DNA of 16,413 nucleotides. Source: CAYONP01 sp964405335. GTDB lineage: Bacteria > Armatimonadota > UBA10988. This document shows, piece after piece, positions 14,831-16,413 of this stretch. Positions within the stretch are counted from its first letter, which is position 1, and the number at the start of each line of letters is the position of its first letter. A program made the translations under genes and the position numbers. The stretch is taken from the NCBI GenBank assembly GCA_964405335.1, contig CAYONP010000113.1, positions 1-16,413 on the forward strand, given 5' to 3'. The notes below the pieces were generated by a model. The model ran no database searches. It was not told the DNA's origin and saw only the letters and a list, made by a program, of their open reading frames with translations.

Positions 14831-15760
14831 GTGAAGTTGACGGATGATCTGGAGTGGGACGACGGCCTGGCGGCCGAATCGTTCGACTCCGAATCCGAAA
14901 GCGAAGGCCCCGCCGACACCCCGACGCCGTCGGGTGCCATGGATGTCGTCGACGTGCCGCGGCCCAAGCGCCTGCTCAACCGCGACGAAGAGATTGAGCT
15001 GGCCAAGCGGATCGAGGCGGGCGACCAGTCGGCCCGCCAGATCCTGATCGACGCCAATCACCGCCTCGTCTTCTCGGTGGTCAACAAGTACCGCTACAGC
15101 GGCGTGCCGCAGGAGGACCTCATCCAAGAGGGCTTCATGGGCCTCATCCAGGCGGCCGACAAGTTCGATTTCCGCCGCAACTGCCGCTTCTCGACCGTGG
15201 CCACGATCTGGATCCGTGCTCATGTGCTGCAGGCGATTCAGAATCTGCGCCCATTGGTCCACGTGCCGCAGCGCGTCTCGAACGCCGCCAAGCGGTTGTG
15301 GCGCGCGCGCGAGGAGCTGACCCACGAGCTGCAGCGCCGGCCGAGCATCGAAGAACTGGCGGCGAAACTCAATACCGATACCGAGCGCGTTGAGGAGCTG
15401 ACCCGCATCACCCAGGACTGGCTCTCGCTCGACGAGCCGATCGGCGACGACGGCGATACGGCGATGCTCGAGATGGTCGCCGACGAGCAGGACGACGACC
15501 TGCCGCCGGGTCGCGCCTTGCTGGCCTGTCTGCGCGATCAGCTCGATGTGGCGATGCAGCGCTTGACCGAACGGGAACAGATGGTCCTCCGGCTGCGGTT
15601 TGGTCTCGATGACGGACAGGAGCGCACGCTCGACGAGATCGGCCGGCACTTCGACCTGACTCGTCAGCGGATCAAAGAGATCGAGACCGCGGCGCTGGGC
15701 AAGCTGCGCAGCGGCGGTCCCGAGCGAACGCGGGTCGAGGCCACCTGGGCGATAGTCTAG
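14831..15760 (+). CDS. Sigma-70-family RNA polymerase sigma factor with altered region 2.4
   Basis: The product has 309 residues from GTG 14831; AGGAG (14819-14823) is seven bases upstream. An acidic, Ser-rich leader (about 1-40) is followed by region 1.2 (LNRDEEIELAKRIEAGD, 50-65), region 2 (about 75-140), region 3 and region 4 (about 240-300). Core-binding region 2.2 (EDLIQEGFMGLIQAADKF) is well conserved. The promoter-reading helix is not: aligned with E. coli RpoD, Y430, W433, Q437, T440 and R441 become V123, I126, A130, L133 and Q134. In region 4.2 TRERIRQIE becomes TRQRIKEIE (277-285), changing the residues equivalent to E585, R588 and Q589. It is therefore likely an alternative factor of the group 2/3 type with its own promoter preference. 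A sigma-54-type promoter lies upstream and an Fe-S carrier gene downstream. Confidence 0.93.
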   Translation: MKLTDDLEWDDGLAAESFDSESESEGPADTPTPSGAMDVVDVPRPKRLLNRDEEIELAKRIEAGDQSARQILIDANHRLVFSVVNKYRYSGVPQEDLIQEGFMGLIQAADKFDFRRNCRFSTVATIWIRAHVLQAIQNLRPLVHVPQRVSNAAKRLWRAREELTHELQRRPSIEELAAKLNTDTERVEELTRITQDWLSLDEPIGDDGDTAMLEMVADEQDDDLPPGRALLACLRDQLDVAMQRLTEREQMVLRLRFGLDDGQERTLDEIGRHFDLTRQRIKEIETAALGKLRSGGPERTRVEATWAIV

Positions 15761-15761
15761 C

Positions 15762-15790
15762 TTGACGCAACCCGACCCGAGGCCGAGAAT
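15762..15790 (+). promoter_or_regulatory. Sigma-70-like promoter candidate for the Fe-S carrier gene
   Basis: TTGACG (15762-15767) is 17 bases from GAGAAT (15785-15790), matching the -35 at 5 of 6 and the -10 at 4 of 6. It starts two bases after the sigma-factor stop, with a predicted start near 15797, just ahead of the GGAGGG ribosome site. It may give the carrier its own transcription beyond read-through. Confidence 0.35.
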
Positions 15791-15813
15791 GTCTATTGAG
15801 AACGGAGGGTGAA

Positions 15814-16191
15814 GTGGTCAGCCTGACCGAACGTGCTGCCGGCGAGATCAGCGAGCTGCTCGAGAAGCAGAGCAAGACCGATCACGGCCTCCGTGTCTGG
15901 GTCGCCGGCGGCGGCTGTAGTGGGTTCCAGTACGGCATGGCGCTCGACAACGACTTGGCCGAGGATGACCAGGTGTTCGAGTCGCACGGCGTCCGCGTGT
16001 TCGTCGACCCGATGTCGTTCCAGTACATCGAAGGCAGCGAGATCGACTTCATCGACACCTTGATGGGCGGCGGGTTCAAGGTCAACAACCCCAACGCCGC
16101 CAGCACCTGCGGCTGCGGCCACTCGTTCCAGACCGAAGAGGAAAAGGGCCACGGCGCGGCCTGCGGGTCGTGCTCGAGCGCCAGCTACTGA
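15814..16191 (+). CDS. A-type iron-sulfur carrier (HesB/IscA/ErpA family) with a cysteine-containing tail
   Basis: This encodes 125 residues from GTG 15814, with GGAGGG at 15804-15809; a TTG at 15796 is in frame but lies upstream of that site. The start VVSLTERAAGEISELL and the three cluster-binding cysteines C35 (GGGCSGFQY), C99 and C101 (STCGCGHSF) define the family, which accepts Fe-S clusters from a scaffold and passes them to target proteins in the cytoplasm. The body length is typical (about 106 residues). Beyond it is a 20-residue tail, EEEKGHGA then ACGSCSSASY, adding C117 and C120 as a CxxC pair. It is 53 bases after the sigma-factor gene. Whether it acts as IscA, SufA or ErpA cannot be told, so I give no symbol. 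Confidence 0.95.
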   Translation: MVSLTERAAGEISELLEKQSKTDHGLRVWVAGGGCSGFQYGMALDNDLAEDDQVFESHGVRVFVDPMSFQYIEGSEIDFIDTLMGGGFKVNNPNAASTCGCGHSFQTEEEKGHGAACGSCSSASY

Positions 16192-16206
16192 CCATCGCCG
16201 CGATGG
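16192..16206. repeat. Short palindrome directly after the Fe-S carrier stop
   Basis: CCATCGC (16192-16198) and GCGATGG (16200-16206) are perfect inverted arms around one base, beginning immediately after the TGA. As RNA it could form a 6-bp stem with a CCG loop. No U-tract follows, so I call it a possible 3'-end hairpin only. Confidence 0.35.
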
Positions 16207-16247
16207 AAGGGACGGACCGCCGGCGGCAAGGGCGTGTTGACCGGTGC

Positions 16248-16342
16248 GGTAGGGGCGGGTCTCAGACCCGCCCGATTTCCGCCGGGCCCGCTTCCAGAGC
16301 GAATCCACTTACTGACGGGCAGGTCTGAGACCTGCCCCTACC
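16248..16342. repeat. 95-bp inverted repeat with palindromic arms (MITE/REP-like)
   Basis: The arms 16248-16273 and 16317-16342 are 26 bp each and match as inverted repeats at 24 of 26 positions. Each arm begins or ends with the GGTAGGGG/CCCCTACC motif and is itself a palindrome: GGGCGGGTCT-C-AGACCCGCCC on the left, GGGCAGGTCT-G-AGACCTGCCC on the right. The two arm differences (G/A and C/T) are compensatory, so each small palindrome stays perfect. That pattern implies selection on, or repair through, the folded form. The 43-bp centre has no recognisable content. It lies downstream of the Fe-S carrier gene and could also end transcription. The remaining 71 bases of the window show no supported gene. 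Confidence 0.8.
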
Positions 16343-16413
16343 ATGAACACCGACACGCCCCATGGGCGTTCACTTTGAGCCCCAAGAAGCCCTCTCGGTG
16401 CCACTGGCGGCGT

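Noticed and set aside
12806..15649. 947-codon minus-strand frame spanning NtrC, the intergenic region and the sigma factor
   Set aside because: Runs opposite two certain genes and through a promoter region; no family motif.
16192..16247. Intrinsic terminator after the Fe-S carrier gene
   Set aside because: Palindromes are present but no run of T follows any of them.
16362..16413. Open frame from an ATG (16362) to the window end
   Set aside because: Only 17 codons are visible, with no clear Shine-Dalgarno; it could be the start of a gene but cannot be supported.

Overview
This is a GC-rich (roughly 70% G+C by eye) bacterial chromosomal segment from a lineage I cannot name. Sec-type signal peptides, a WecA-type polyprenyl-phosphate sugar transferase, an NtrC-class activator and large secreted beta-sandwich proteins suggest an uncultured Gram-negative-type bacterium (Planctomycetes, Hydrogenedentota or Sumerlaeota-like). 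That placement is inference. Most genes have clear Shine-Dalgarno sequences and GTG starts are common. I see no tRNA, rRNA or CRISPR array.

Layout. (1) 1-133: a decayed REP-associated tyrosine transposase (RAYT). (2) 196-3419, + strand: two translationally coupled secreted-protein genes, one of unknown function and one with a DUF4855 domain followed by two discoidin-like domains; their signal-peptide coding sequences are nearly identical. (3) 3397-7954, - strand: a WecA/TagO/MraY-superfamily membrane transferase, preceded on its strand by a 1090-residue secreted protein of about six beta-sandwich modules. (4) 7955-8161: a divergent intergenic region carrying an 85-bp imperfect palindrome. (5) 8162-14338, + strand: polyphosphate kinase 1, a small unknown protein, a lone receiver domain, a membrane histidine kinase with a four-cysteine cluster, and an NtrC-family regulator. 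(6) 14339-14830: a 492-bp regulatory region. (7) 14831-16191, + strand: a sigma-70-family factor with altered promoter-recognition residues, then an A-type iron-sulfur carrier. (8) 16248-16342: a 95-bp inverted repeat whose arms are themselves palindromes.

The most interesting unit is 10306-16191. Two sequences fit the sigma-54 -24/-12 consensus with correct GG-N10-GC spacing. One (10306-10321) lies just upstream of the small unknown gene, receiver, kinase and NtrC run. The other (14599-14614) lies just downstream of the NtrC gene and upstream of the sigma factor. With the C-X8-C-X3-C-X2-C cluster in the kinase's cytoplasmic PAS region and the Fe-S carrier at the end, this suggests a self-activating circuit: a metal- or redox-sensing kinase drives an NtrC activator, which uses sigma-54 to express an unusual sigma-70-family factor. 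The individual motifs are read from the sequence; the circuit is inference.
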